Below, one piece after another: positions 34,311-43,340 of a stretch of DNA of 64,000 nt. The position numbers and the translations under genes are program-made. How positions within the stretch are numbered: the stretch's first letter is position 1; the number at the start of each line of letters is the position of its first letter. This stretch comes from JAYFNU01 sp964622315 (GTDB lineage Bacteria; Bacillota; Clostridia; Oscillospirales; Ruminococcaceae). The notes beneath the pieces were generated by a model that worked only from the letters and a program-made list of their open reading frames with translations, was not told the DNA's origin and did no database searches. Location: the NCBI GenBank assembly GCA_964622315.1, contig CAZUOY010000004.1, positions 1 through 64,000 of the forward strand, in the 5' to 3' direction.

Positions 34311-34600
34311 AAGCATACAGCATCGGCTCGGCAAACCGGTGCTGTGTAGCCTCTGTGGAAAATACAGGGGAGCCAGCTATTCGGTTATTCGCCTTGGTTT
34401 GTAGCGAATAAACGGATAGAGAATATGTTCCTTGGTTTTTGGGATGTAGAACCGGCTACGGAGTAGCGAAAAACGCCCAACCGGTGCGGTTTCCAGCCAT
34501 AGTGCTGTTGCAACCGTCCATACTTAACAGGCAATTCAATAACGAAAAATACGACCCGAGGGCGATAAAATCGCCGATTCGGTTTCTTCAGAACACCTAA
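34311..34600 (+). ncRNA. Multi-hairpin leader or RNA before the tyrosine-recombinase-like gene
   Basis: Successive short stems: ACAGCATCGG/CCGGTGCTGT (34,317-34,345), CCTCTGT/ACAGGGG (34,350-34,370), TTATTCGC/GCGAATAA (34,385-34,411) and GGCGAT/ATCGCC (34,561-34,575). No reading frame. The density of pairing suggests a structured RNA. I do not recognise the family. Confidence 0.45.
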
Positions 34601-34614
34601 AGGAGGAAAGTAGC

Positions 34615-35614
34615 ATGAAGAAAGCAAAAACGAACGAAGAATATCTGAGGGAGGCTAAGGATTCCCGCTTCCGCGAACTCAACAAAATTGGTACATCGAA
34701 AAAGCAGGCACGCGATGAGTACAACGAATGGCGGAAGGAGGAGGTGAGAAAAAACGGTAAGCCGATACCGACAGATTATGCGCCATCTCCGTACATCCAC
34801 GGTCTTGGTACGCTAAAGCAGTACAATGCAATTTCAGAACATTATATTACTTACATAGTAGAGAATCATCCCGAAGCTTACAAGCTGTCGTATTGCTTTA
34901 AGCATGGATTTGCACACGAATATATTCAGACCCTTATTGATAAAGGTCAGAGCGCTTGGAGTATAGCCCGTGCCCGCGCGGCTCTTGCGAAGCTGCATGG
35001 AAAAACAGGTCCCGAAATCCATAATGACATCCCTCGCCGCGAAGCTGAAGACATCACTAAAGGCAGAATGTCAGAACTTGAATATGCTGCCGCATTGAAT
35101 GAGTATGGCGACATGGTTGCATTTGCACGCTGTGTCGGAGTTAGAAGTGCCACATTCGTCACGCTGACGCCGGATTGTTTTAAAACAGACAACGAAGGGA
35201 ACCTTTTTCTCCACCTTGACGGTAAGCTTAATAATACCAAGGGGGGGGAAAACCTTCGATGTAGAAATTATTCCGACAAATCAGAAGTACGTCAGAGACT
35301 ATATTTCGAAGCATAACCACGATGAACTGCTTTTTCCTGAAGTGCCGAGCCACTTAAATCTGCATGGAGTTCGTGCATTCTTCGCAAAGGACTTCTACAA
35401 TTTCTATGCGCGCGATATTGATGAAATAAAAAACAATAGGACAAAATATAAAGGAAGTATGAGAAGTGCAATCTACACTCGGAGAATTGAAGGCTTGAAG
35501 CCGAGTGAGCAGCCTTCTTATGATTTTGAGGCACTGTTGAGGATGTCAAGGTCGCTTGGTCACGAGAGGGTGTGCACCTCAATTGTGCATTATCTCTACA
35601 ACGTTGACGATTAG
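34615..35614 (+). pseudogene. Tyrosine-recombinase-like gene, frameshifted at an eight-G run
   Basis: Two overlapping frames together give a 332-residue protein of the phage-integrase/XerC-like class: arm or core-binding part (1-110), then box I arginine in VGVRSATFVTLTPD, the H-x-x-R motif in LNLHGVRAFF, the second histidine in SLGHERV and a tyrosine in HYLY near the end. The frame is lost at GGGGGGGG (35,241-35,248); seven G would restore it. AAAGGAGG precedes the ATG. Could be a real inactivation, a phase-variable tract, slippage-corrected expression, or an assembly/sequencing error. Confidence 0.8.
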
Positions 35615-35952
35615 CTTAATATGAAGCATCTATATTGATGATTCAATTATGCTATAATATGTATATCACTCAATACAGTGATATGAAAGGTTACGAATTT
35701 TGTAGATGGGACAATGTCAACGAAGTCTTGTTTGATGGGACACACATTGAAATAGAACAACACGAGTGTCTTGATTGAAGAGGCAGAAGCTTTCATGAGT
35801 AAATGTTAAGTACAAACTCAATACTGCTTGGATGCAAGTTATGTGGGTATAGTTACAAACGACTAAATCACAAAAACATTAAGGTAGGGAATGTAGATAG
35901 GATGCGTTCTCAACATTAACCATTTGAGATTATCCCTCACTAAGGAGAAATT
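35615..35952. other. Intergenic region with TATAAT and a tiny open frame
   Basis: 338 bp. A TATAAT occurs at 35,653-35,658 without a clear -35. A 31-codon frame at 35,683-35,778 (MKGYEFCRWDNVNEVLFDG...) has a native-looking composition but no good ribosome-binding site. No other feature seen. Confidence 0.4.
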
Positions 35953-36933
35953 ATGAATAATAGTAAGGACGACACATTAAACTCTTTTCTTGATAGGTCT
36001 GAAAAAAAGATAAAAACGTTTAAATATAGTGTAACTGATAAACAATGGAATGAACTTGTAGGGTTTTATAATTACCTTACTTTTTGGGTTAATGGTTATC
36101 AACAGTTGCTTTATTATCTCCGAGAAAGACAGAATCTTGTTGAATTACATCGCACTGGTATACCTATCACCTTATATATACATGATAAATACCACGAGGC
36201 AACAGCAGAGGTAATAAGTCAGTATCGTACTTTTTTTGAACATAGTAAGCAATTGCTAAATGCTTTTGTAGTTTTGCTCGGTCATATAATTGCAGACCAT
36301 GAATTCAACAGAGTAAAAACCAGTAGTTTCGGAAAATGTATAAATTCATTTAGTAATGTTTCAGAATTCAATAATAAGTGTTTGAATAAACTTAAGGCAT
36401 TATTTACTAAAGTTGGAAAGTTGATTGACAATACTATCTGTGAATATCGTGATAAACATGTTGAGCACGCAAAACTGTTAGGAGTAGGCGTAGCTCGAAC
36501 ATTCGGAGACTCGATGGTGTTAATTCACGATAAAGATGAAACACCTCCAATGTTATATCCCATAGAAAAGGTAAAAGGTGTTTCGCGAATGTCAATATTC
36601 ATTGATTACATAGGGATTCAGAGTACAAATGGAGGTACAGACTATATCTATCATATTAAGTCAAACAAAAATAAAGGAGATAGCGTTAGAACTGGTGAAT
36701 GCATTGGACCCGCTTATGTAGATAGTTCTGGTATACACTTTGAAGAATATGGAAAGCACTATCATGAATTTTCGTCAGAGAGTCGCAAGGTGCTCTATCC
36801 AGTTGCTTCACCAATACATAAAGGAACCACTTCACCGAAATCCGATGATTCTTTTGATATAATGTGTTGTTTTATAGAAGAATGTTTGGGTATACTTTCT
36901 GAGTATGTCAAATCCTCCTCTGACAAAGAATAG
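35953..36933 (+). CDS. Unknown helical protein with a possible HEPN-type Rx5H motif
   Basis: 326 residues, family not recognised. The first 175 residues are predicted mostly helical and contain EYRDKHVEHAKL, where Arg166 and His172 fit the R-x(4-6)-H pattern of HEPN ribonucleases; the rest appears beta-rich (VLIHDKDETPPMLYPIEKVKG). AAGGAGA precedes the ATG. Its DNA is clearly more AT-rich than the flanking chromosome, indicating acquisition. Together with the next gene it could be a two-gene defence module, but that is inference from the neighbourhood (OLD nuclease, HsdM, TnpB). Confidence 0.6.
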   Translation: MNNSKDDTLNSFLDRSEKKIKTFKYSVTDKQWNELVGFYNYLTFWVNGYQQLLYYLRERQNLVELHRTGIPITLYIHDKYHEATAEVISQYRTFFEHSKQLLNAFVVLLGHIIADHEFNRVKTSSFGKCINSFSNVSEFNNKCLNKLKALFTKVGKLIDNTICEYRDKHVEHAKLLGVGVARTFGDSMVLIHDKDETPPMLYPIEKVKGVSRMSIFIDYIGIQSTNGGTDYIYHIKSNKNKGDSVRTGECIGPAYVDSSGIHFEEYGKHYHEFSSESRKVLYPVASPIHKGTTSPKSDDSFDIMCCFIEECLGILSEYVKSSSDKE

Positions 36934-37030
36934 TTTCTCCAAGCATTGTGTCCGAATGTCTATTAATCTATATACAAGAAGCGAAATGTTATAGAAGAGT
37001 AAAAAATCAGTTTAACAGAAAGGGAAATTT

Positions 37031-38158
37031 ATGAAAAGCAACGAATTAATTGAAGGGTTTGCTAATTGTTTCATCTGTATTAGTTATAAATTGCATGATG
37101 ATACTTACGGGGATTATCGACATTCAACAGCTTGTACTTTTACCAAATATGACCGGAATATTAACATGTTTCCATCAGTTGAATCAACTAAAAGCAAAAT
37201 GGAAATTGAAAAACTCTTGGACCATTTATACTCTATTCTTCCTGCGTTAAGAATAATTATAGATAGAGATATTTACTTGCAAAGAGTTTTGCATTCCGTT
37301 GATACTATTTGGAGAAGCATCTTTAACGGTTTAAAAAACGCTTTTGATAAAGATATTTTAAATGATGTTTCTATTATGTTCCCCTTTCTAAGAGCACATG
37401 GTTTGGGTGGGCATCCGTTGCTGTCTTTTCCATTGATTGTAAATTATCGAACGGGAGAACAAGAATTATGGGTAATTGAACCAATTCCAACAATTATTGA
37501 CAATTCTCGCGAAAATGGAACTGAAGAAGCTATGTCTTTTGATACATTAGAAGACTACACGATAAATTGTGACACATTAATGAGAACATCTCGTTTTATA
37601 GATTCATCTATATACAGTTACCCTCTGGATAATCCAAATGCTGACTGTAAGCATGTGCAGATTCATGAATCCTATATTTTGAAAAAACTATTAGAACACA
37701 GTTTTAAAATAGAATTAGGTGACGATAGAGTTAAAAAATGTGTAACAACCCAAGGCTTAGTTACACCCACAAGAATGAAGAAATCATCGAGTATTACAAT
37801 AACTTTCAATTCTGAAACTATCTTGATGGGAATTAACCAAGTGGAGTTTGATGCCTACCGACAAAAAGCAATAAAAGCCATCGTAGAAACCTGCATATAT
37901 CGCAGCGTTTATTTTGGATTTATGGAAACTGAACAAATCACTCAATCTGAAAGTACTTCAATTCGAATTTACGAACAACTTAACAGAGCACGTTTTCTGA
38001 AGAAAATAGCTAAACCAAATTCTGTGGTTTTACCTCCAGCAAGCATAGAAAGCATAAATAGTTATCTCCAAATAGAACAAATGAAAAATGTGCGCAATGC
38101 TTCTGAAATTGCAGGCACTCTTTTGGGAGCTGCATATAATCAAATTGAACCACCTTAA
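37031..38158 (+). CDS. Unknown protein, second gene of the AT-rich pair
   Basis: 375 residues, no signal peptide or membrane helix, family not recognised. No nucleotide-binding or nuclease motif is obvious. The middle contains FPFLRAHGLGGHPLLSFPLI and LWVIEPIPTIID; the C-terminal third has SITITFNSETILMGINQVEFD. AAAGGGAAA precedes the ATG. It follows the HEPN-like gene by 97 bp on the same strand with equally AT-rich DNA, so the two probably arrived together. Confidence 0.6.
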   Translation: MKSNELIEGFANCFICISYKLHDDTYGDYRHSTACTFTKYDRNINMFPSVESTKSKMEIEKLLDHLYSILPALRIIIDRDIYLQRVLHSVDTIWRSIFNGLKNAFDKDILNDVSIMFPFLRAHGLGGHPLLSFPLIVNYRTGEQELWVIEPIPTIIDNSRENGTEEAMSFDTLEDYTINCDTLMRTSRFIDSSIYSYPLDNPNADCKHVQIHESYILKKLLEHSFKIELGDDRVKKCVTTQGLVTPTRMKKSSSITITFNSETILMGINQVEFDAYRQKAIKAIVETCIYRSVYFGFMETEQITQSESTSIRIYEQLNRARFLKKIAKPNSVVLPPASIESINSYLQIEQMKNVRNASEIAGTLLGAAYNQIEPP

Positions 38159-38189
38159 CATATCAATTATCTGAGGGTAACAGCAATCC

Positions 38190-38777
38190 TTACGCCAACT
38201 CCTTCTCAAAGCTTGGCATCTCCGCCCGTATCATCTTCCTCGCTTTCGTGAGGTCACCCGATACCCACTCGTCGAGCTTGTCGGAGGGGATAATCACGGG
38301 CATACGGTGGTGGACGTCCTTCGTCGATTCGTTCGCCTCGGTCGTGAGTATCACGAATCTGCGCTCGCCGTCGAACTCATCCCATACACCCGCCATATAG
38401 ATAACATCGTCCTTTGGTAGAGTAAAGAGGTATTTATCCTTCTTGCTCTTTCCCGTATCCTTCCATTCAAAAAAGCCCGTCGCAGGTACGACGCATCTGT
38501 TGTTCTCGAATCCGTTCGAGAACATTTTCTTTTCTGTGATGCTTTCACTGCGAGCGTTAACGATAACGCCCTTGCCCGTGAAGTGGGGATAGCCCCAAGA
38601 GATAAGCTCAGCCGTACATTCCTTGCCGTCAGAGACGAGCACAGGTGCCTTGTCGGTGGGGTAAATCTCACCCTCTTTGACGGTGGCTTTCCCGTGATAC
38701 TTCTCGTTAACCTCTTTGATTATCTGCATATATTCCTCGCGGTCATCGTCCGACGAAAACATATATCTCCCGCACAT
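38190..38777 (-). CDS. SRAP/HMCES (YedK) abasic-site processing protein
   Basis: Forms a protective covalent crosslink to abasic sites in single-stranded DNA. The catalytic Cys2 (MCGRY), NARSESI, CVVPATGFFEWK with the active glutamate, and HHRMPVI are all in place; 195 residues is the normal length. It is divergent from dinB with only 110 bp between, so the shared region, which has a LexA-type box, probably governs both. Useful after replication damage, in line with an SOS cassette. Confidence 0.95.
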   Translation of the reverse strand: MCGRYMFSSDDDREEYMQIIKEVNEKYHGKATVKEGEIYPTDKAPVLVSDGKECTAELISWGYPHFTGKGVIVNARSESITEKKMFSNGFENNRCVVPATGFFEWKDTGKSKKDKYLFTLPKDDVIYMAGVWDEFDGERRFVILTTEANESTKDVHHRMPVIIPSDKLDEWVSGDLTKARKMIRAEMPSFEKELA

Positions 38778-38838
38778 AGTGTCGCTCCTTCAATAAATAT
38801 GTCTAAAGTATTCCCGAAATATTTAGAAATATTTCCTG

Positions 38839-38867
38839 TTTACATTTTACCACGGCGGATATATAAT
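38839..38867 (+). promoter_or_regulatory. sigma-A promoter of the dinB operon
   Basis: TTTACA at 38,839-38,844 and TATAAT at 38,862-38,867, spacer 17 bp; transcription would begin just before the LexA-type box. Confidence 0.75.
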
Positions 38868-38881
38868 TGAAACACAAAAAA

Positions 38882-38895
38882 AGAACAAATGTTCT
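38882..38895 (+). promoter_or_regulatory. LexA (DinR) box
   Basis: AGAACAAATGTTCT matches the Firmicutes SOS operator GAAC-N4-GTTC exactly and lies 14 bp downstream of the -10 box, where repressor binding would block transcription. It overlaps the in-frame ATG at 38,889, which supports the later TTG as the true start. Confidence 0.85.
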
Positions 38896-38912
38896 CACTG
38901 GAGCTGATTTTT

Positions 38913-40154
38913 TTGGAAAGGACAATTTTGCATTGTGATTTAAATGGGTTTTACGCTTCGGTGGAATGTTTTTACCACCCCGAGCTGAGACCTTTTCCTG
39001 TTGCTGTGGCGGGAGACCCCGAACAGCGGCATGGAATTATTCTTGCCAAAAACAGCGTGGCAAAGAAGTACAACATCAAGACGGGTGAGGCGATATGGCA
39101 GGCGAAACGCAAGTGCCCGAATCTAATCTGCCTTACTCCAAACTATGACCTATATGCAAAGCACTCGCAGTTGGCAAGGGAGATTTATCAGGAGTATTCC
39201 GACAAGGTAGAAAGCTTCGGACCTGACGAGTGTTGGCTTGACGCTACGGGCGGAGTAGCTTCTTTTTCTGATGGCAAGCTTCTTGCCGACGAGATAAGGG
39301 AACGAATCAAGGCAGAGCTTGGGATAACCGCTTCGGTAGGAGTGAGCTTCAATAAGATATTCGCGAAGCTCGGCTCGGACTACAGAAAGCCAGACGCGAC
39401 GACGGTAATCTCCGAGCAGAACTTCAAGGAAATCGTCTGGCCGTTGAGCGCGAACGATATGATATATGTCGGTCCCTCTACGGCGAGAAAGCTTGAGCGG
39501 TTCGCCATTCATACTCTTGGAGATGTAGCGAACGCCGATGTGGAGTTTCTTAAAAACAGGCTCGGCAAAGCGGGGGTTGTCCTGTGGCAATGGGCGAACG
39601 GTAAGGACTATTCACAGGTGCGGCAGTATCAAGCTTCGCCCGAAATCAAGAGCATAGGCAACAGCACTACCGCACCGCACGACCTCGCGACGGATAACGA
39701 TATACGAATTACACTTAGACTTTTGAGCGAAAGTGTGGCGTCAAGACTTCGTGACGGCAACTACCGCTGTCGGACGGTGCAGGTATCTATGCGGCAGACC
39801 GACCTATTCTATTACGAACGACAGATGGCGTTACCGTACCCGACAGCAGAGAGCGAAAGCATCTACGAGGCGGCGTACAGGCTTTTATGCAAGCACTCGT
39901 TCGAGGAGAAGCCGCTTCGCTCGGTTGGAGTGCGGGGAATGAACCTCGTGGACGATTCGGTCACTCAGCTTAGTTTGTATCCTGAAATTCAGGCAATGCA
40001 GCAACAGGAGGAGCTTGAGCGGGCGATAGATTCACTCCGTAACCGCTTTGGCTTTCAGATAGTCAAACGCGGGCTTATGATGACCGACAACGCTCTATCT
40101 GCGCTTGACGCGAAGGGCGACCACACGGTGCACCCCGAGAGCTATTTTCGTTAA
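38913..40154 (+). CDS. dinB: Y-family DNA polymerase IV (DinB-like)
   Basis: Error-prone translesion polymerase. Catalytic acidic residues are in LHCDLNGFYASVE and SFGPDECWLD; KFAKLGSDYRKPD-like GVSFNKIFAKLGSDYRKPDATT and the helix-hairpin-helix follow, with a little-finger domain at the end. About 413 residues. Start: TTG at 38,913 preceded by GGAG, giving MERTILHCDLNGF; the ATG at 38,889 is within the LexA box. Two small genes follow closely, as in mobile SOS mutasome cassettes. Confidence 0.93.
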   Translation: MERTILHCDLNGFYASVECFYHPELRPFPVAVAGDPEQRHGIILAKNSVAKKYNIKTGEAIWQAKRKCPNLICLTPNYDLYAKHSQLAREIYQEYSDKVESFGPDECWLDATGGVASFSDGKLLADEIRERIKAELGITASVGVSFNKIFAKLGSDYRKPDATTVISEQNFKEIVWPLSANDMIYVGPSTARKLERFAIHTLGDVANADVEFLKNRLGKAGVVLWQWANGKDYSQVRQYQASPEIKSIGNSTTAPHDLATDNDIRITLRLLSESVASRLRDGNYRCRTVQVSMRQTDLFYYERQMALPYPTAESESIYEAAYRLLCKHSFEEKPLRSVGVRGMNLVDDSVTQLSLYPEIQAMQQQEELERAIDSLRNRFGFQIVKRGLMMTDNALSALDAKGDHTVHPESYFR

Positions 40155-40169
40155 AAAGGAGGCGGTAAA

Positions 40170-40406
40170 ATGGATTACAAAATCTATGTGAGAGTTAAGT
40201 CGGAAACCGACACGGACGGAAATATCGTTCCGACGCATATCATTTGGTCAGATGACCGAGAGTTCCCGATAGATAGAGTAATTGATGTCAGAAAAGCCGC
40301 CAGCACAAAAGCGGGCGGTCTTGGGCTTCGATATACCGTTCGTATTGACAATAAGGAGCGATTCCTCTATTACGAAGCTCCACGCTGGTTTGTTGAGAGG
40401 AAGTAG
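40170..40406 (+). CDS. Small protein of the dinB operon (1)
   Basis: 78 residues, soluble, no family recognised. The sequence IIWSDDREFPIDRVIDVR followed by LRYTVRIDNKERFLYYEAPRWF looks like a compact beta domain; similar small proteins often follow polymerase genes in clostridial elements. AAAGGAGGCGG precedes the ATG, 15 bp after dinB. Co-induction in the SOS response is expected from the upstream box. Confidence 0.75.
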   Translation: MDYKIYVRVKSETDTDGNIVPTHIIWSDDREFPIDRVIDVRKAASTKAGGLGLRYTVRIDNKERFLYYEAPRWFVERK

Positions 40407-40410
40407 TAGT

Positions 40411-40593
40411 ATGAACAGATACTTTGTACGAGATATGACCGAGCTTTATCGGCAACACACCAACGCAGACCTATACGAGCAACAGATTGATACGCTTAAA
40501 TGCCTGCTTCAAAGCGGCGCAATAACAAAAGAGCAGTATGAGCATAGCGAGAGGGTATTGAAGCAAAATATGGAAGCAGTGGTTTCGTTATAA
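40411..40593 (+). CDS. Small SHOCT-like protein of the dinB operon (2)
   Basis: 60 residues. The segment QIDTLKCLLQSGAITKEQYEHSERVLK is like a SHOCT (short C-terminal) motif, found in many small Firmicutes proteins. GAGAGGAAG precedes the ATG, 4 bp after the previous stop. Function unknown; the operon position ties it to the DinB cassette. Confidence 0.7.
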   Translation: MNRYFVRDMTELYRQHTNADLYEQQIDTLKCLLQSGAITKEQYEHSERVLKQNMEAVVSL

Positions 40594-40674
40594 GCGGTGA
40601 TAGATATATAATAATAAGTTCTGCGTAGCGAATTGCTCCTTATTGACAAAAAACGACAAAAACAAACCCATATG

Positions 40675-40704
40675 TTGTTATTTTGTTTAAAAACGGTGTA
40701 TAAT
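40675..40704 (+). promoter_or_regulatory. Possible promoter of the OLD nuclease gene
   Basis: TTGTTA at 40,675-40,680 and TATAAT at 40,699-40,704, spacer 18 bp. Confidence 0.55.
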
Positions 40705-40766
40705 GGGGATGTTCTTGTAATCGCAATTAAGATTCAGCGGATAATAAAGTCAAAGAGGAAAGTATA

Positions 40767-42572
40767 ATGGGATATCAAGCAAAATTGCAGAAAGTACATA
40801 TTAAAAACTTTAGGTCAATAGTTGACGAAACGATTTATTTTGATAATTTTAATATTTATGTGGGACTCAATGATTGTGGAAAATCAAATGTTCTGAAAGC
40901 ATTAAATCTTTTTTTTAATGGGCAAACTGAAAATGGTCATTTGCTTGATTTCCCCCGAGATTATGCTCAACATGGTAAGACGGGAAAAGGAAAAGCTAAA
41001 GAAATTGTAATAGAAATCAGCCTAATTATACCAGATAATTTTAAAGAGGCCGGAATAAAATCTTGGAAAAAAGTTTGGCGCGATAATGATTTGTTTAGTG
41101 ATAACTTATCTGAAATTGTTGATGAATATTCAAAATGTACAACTTTACTTAAAAGAATCAAGTTTGAGTATATTCCTGCCGTAAAAAGTGAATCTTTCTT
41201 TCAAGAACTCTTACTTGAATTATACAATTCAATGACAATTTCCGCAGATAGTGCACTCCATACAGCAAACTTGGAGTATTCTAAAGCTCTAACTGAGCTT
41301 ACTCAAAATTTAAGTGAAAATGTCAAAAATAAAGTAGGTTTAGACTCAAGCGTAATGATGCCTGACAAGCTTTCAGTTCTATTTAGAAATTTAAAAATTA
41401 ATACAAAAGATGAAAACATTAAGGATATTGATTTAAATCATCGTGGTGATGGGATAAAAGCTCGCCATATACCATCAATATTATTAACAATTGCCCATAA
41501 TATTAAGAACTCAAGAAAAAGGAATTCTGTTGATTATTCATTTATATGGGGCTACGAAGAACCAGAAAATGGAGTTGAGTTTTTTGCTTGCTCGCAATTA
41601 GCTGATGAACTGTACTCATATTCAAAAGAGTTACAATTAATAATAACAACCCATTCACCAGCCATATATTCAAAAAGCAATATGCAAGACTGCAAATGCT
41701 ATTATGTGTATAAAACAGAATGTGGTGACTCAAAGTACGATACAAATTATAGTTTTATTGAGTTAAATAAAAATATAGGCTTAATGCCATTAATTGCTCC
41801 TTACGTTCAAGATTTTCAAAAAGTGATAGAAGAGAGGAGCAGTGCAATAAGTTCTTTAGAAGAAGAGAACAAGCGCATAAATCAGATGACAAATCGTGTA
41901 ATTCTATATACAGAGGGAAAAACGGATGTTAAATATCTCAAAAAGGCTTTTGAAACATTTAAAGAATATGGAGATGTCTCGCATAGAATTGAGTATTATG
42001 ATATAGAAAATGCACGGTTTACAGGGGACGGTGAACTCAAGAAAATTTTTGATTACTTACAAAAAGGTAATGATTCCAATATTAAGATTATGATGTTCGA
42101 TAGGGATGTTGAAGACAAAATTATAGAGTACGAATTTGAAAAGGGACAAAACAAAGTGTATCGCTTTAATATTCCTATTCCACCCCACCGTAAATCTAAT
42201 GACAAGATTTCAATAGAACATTTTATTGAAGATGATAATTTGTCAGTGGTTGATACGATGGGACGACGCTTGTTCATGGCAAAAGATTTCGATTATAAGG
42301 GAATCTCATTAGATGGAAAATACACATTTAACCATGCTAAGAATCCGTTAGACGCTAAATACAATCCTCTGGAAATAATTAATGGTTCTGCAGATAAAAA
42401 AGTCTTTAGTGTTAATCCTAACGATAATAAAAACTATGCAATGTCCAAGGATGACTTTGTTAATCATATAATTAATGAGGATGAGGGCTTCTGCTTTGAT
42501 TTATCTGTATACAAACTAATCTTAGATTTAATATGCAGAATTATTGCAGATGCAGATACGAGTAAAACATAA
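40767..42572 (+). CDS. OLD-family ATP-dependent nuclease (AAA + TOPRIM)
   Basis: 601 residues, AT-rich. The N-terminal SMC/RecF-like ATPase has Walker A GLNDCGKS (33-40), an LNHRGDGIKARHI signature-like segment and the Walker B/D-loop region WGYEEPENGVE; the C-terminal TOPRIM nuclease has the glutamate in ILYTEGKTDVKYL and the Asp pair in MMFDRDVED. This order is that of OLD and GajA proteins, which act in phage defence. No UvrD-like GajB is next to it, so it would be a solo (class 1) OLD. AAAGAGGAAAG precedes the start. Confidence 0.88.
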   Translation: MGYQAKLQKVHIKNFRSIVDETIYFDNFNIYVGLNDCGKSNVLKALNLFFNGQTENGHLLDFPRDYAQHGKTGKGKAKEIVIEISLIIPDNFKEAGIKSWKKVWRDNDLFSDNLSEIVDEYSKCTTLLKRIKFEYIPAVKSESFFQELLLELYNSMTISADSALHTANLEYSKALTELTQNLSENVKNKVGLDSSVMMPDKLSVLFRNLKINTKDENIKDIDLNHRGDGIKARHIPSILLTIAHNIKNSRKRNSVDYSFIWGYEEPENGVEFFACSQLADELYSYSKELQLIITTHSPAIYSKSNMQDCKCYYVYKTECGDSKYDTNYSFIELNKNIGLMPLIAPYVQDFQKVIEERSSAISSLEEENKRINQMTNRVILYTEGKTDVKYLKKAFETFKEYGDVSHRIEYYDIENARFTGDGELKKIFDYLQKGNDSNIKIMMFDRDVEDKIIEYEFEKGQNKVYRFNIPIPPHRKSNDKISIEHFIEDDNLSVVDTMGRRLFMAKDFDYKGISLDGKYTFNHAKNPLDAKYNPLEIINGSADKKVFSVNPNDNKNYAMSKDDFVNHIINEDEGFCFDLSVYKLILDLICRIIADADTSKT

Positions 42573-42935
42573 TTTTACATTAATGAAATTTATTTATATT
42601 AATTAAAACAATTTTTGTATACATGAGATACAAATACATAAATAACCCAGAAGGGAAAGCAACTTTGCGGTGCGATATTTTACAGTATTTATTTTTTCAT
42701 TCAAGAGCGTGATTAATGATAAATAGGATGTAATAATCAATTTGGTGATTGGTAGGATGTTGTTTATAAGTGAATTCAACCCCAAACTATTGCGCTTGGG
42801 AACACATTGTGTTAGCCGACTATATAGAATAAGGTTTTTACAGTTATCGAATATATTGTGTGATGAGTTGTAAGCATTTAGGCTAAAATGTTATAATAAT
42901 GAAAAGTAAAACCCTCATGCAGGGAAAAATGAACC
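42573..42935. other. Intergenic region, no gene seen
   Basis: About 360 bp of AT-rich sequence after the OLD gene. No convincing frame, promoter or terminator. Probably worn element DNA. Confidence 0.5.
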
Positions 42936-43187
42936 GAACCCTTACCTCAACTATCAAACATTCATGTATCAAATGATATGCGCGGGCAAGGAATCGGTAA
43001 GGAATTATTCAACATGGCAAAGGCATGGGCGAAAAATAGGCAGGCGGATAAACTATATATTTCTGCCCATTCCTCAGTCGAGAGTCAGGCTTTCTATAAA
43101 GCTATGGGGTGCGAAGAGGCGGCGGAATATAATTAACAGCTGGCGGAAAAAGAGCCCTGCGACTGTCAAATGGAGTGCGTGTTATAA
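42936..43187 (+). pseudogene. GNAT acetyltransferase remnant
   Basis: Only the C-terminal half of a GNAT acetyltransferase is left. The acetyl-CoA loop NDMRGQGIGKELF begins near 42,972, followed by LYISAHSSVESQAFYKAMGC. The frame meets TAA at 43,134-43,136 and then continues with QLAEKEPCDCQMECVL to a second stop at 43,185-43,187, which reads like the natural family end. So it is broken by both 5' loss and a nonsense change. Confidence 0.8.
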
Positions 43188-43262
43188 GTGCGATTTGATG
43201 TGTAATCAGGTGCATTATCGGAAAATTTGACACCCGAAGAAAATCTATATATACTTTGCTTG

Positions 43263-43340
43263 AAACAGGGTTATCGTCGTTAATACCGCTCGGGAGATGT
43301 CCCCTTGGGGTCGATTGCGACAGATACCCTGTTTTTATTT
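43263..43340 (+). terminator. Long hairpin with U-tract
   Basis: AAACAGGGT/ACCCTGTTT (43,263-43,271 and 43,326-43,334, extended by ATC/GAT) encloses about 50 nt with an inner CCCC-TT-GGGG hairpin, followed by TTTTATTTT. A terminator or the remnant of a regulatory leader; family not recognised. Confidence 0.55.

Noticed and set aside
42964..43230. 88-codon open frame over the acetyltransferase remnant
   Set aside because: It is out of frame with the recognisable GNAT sequence; the pseudogene explains the region.
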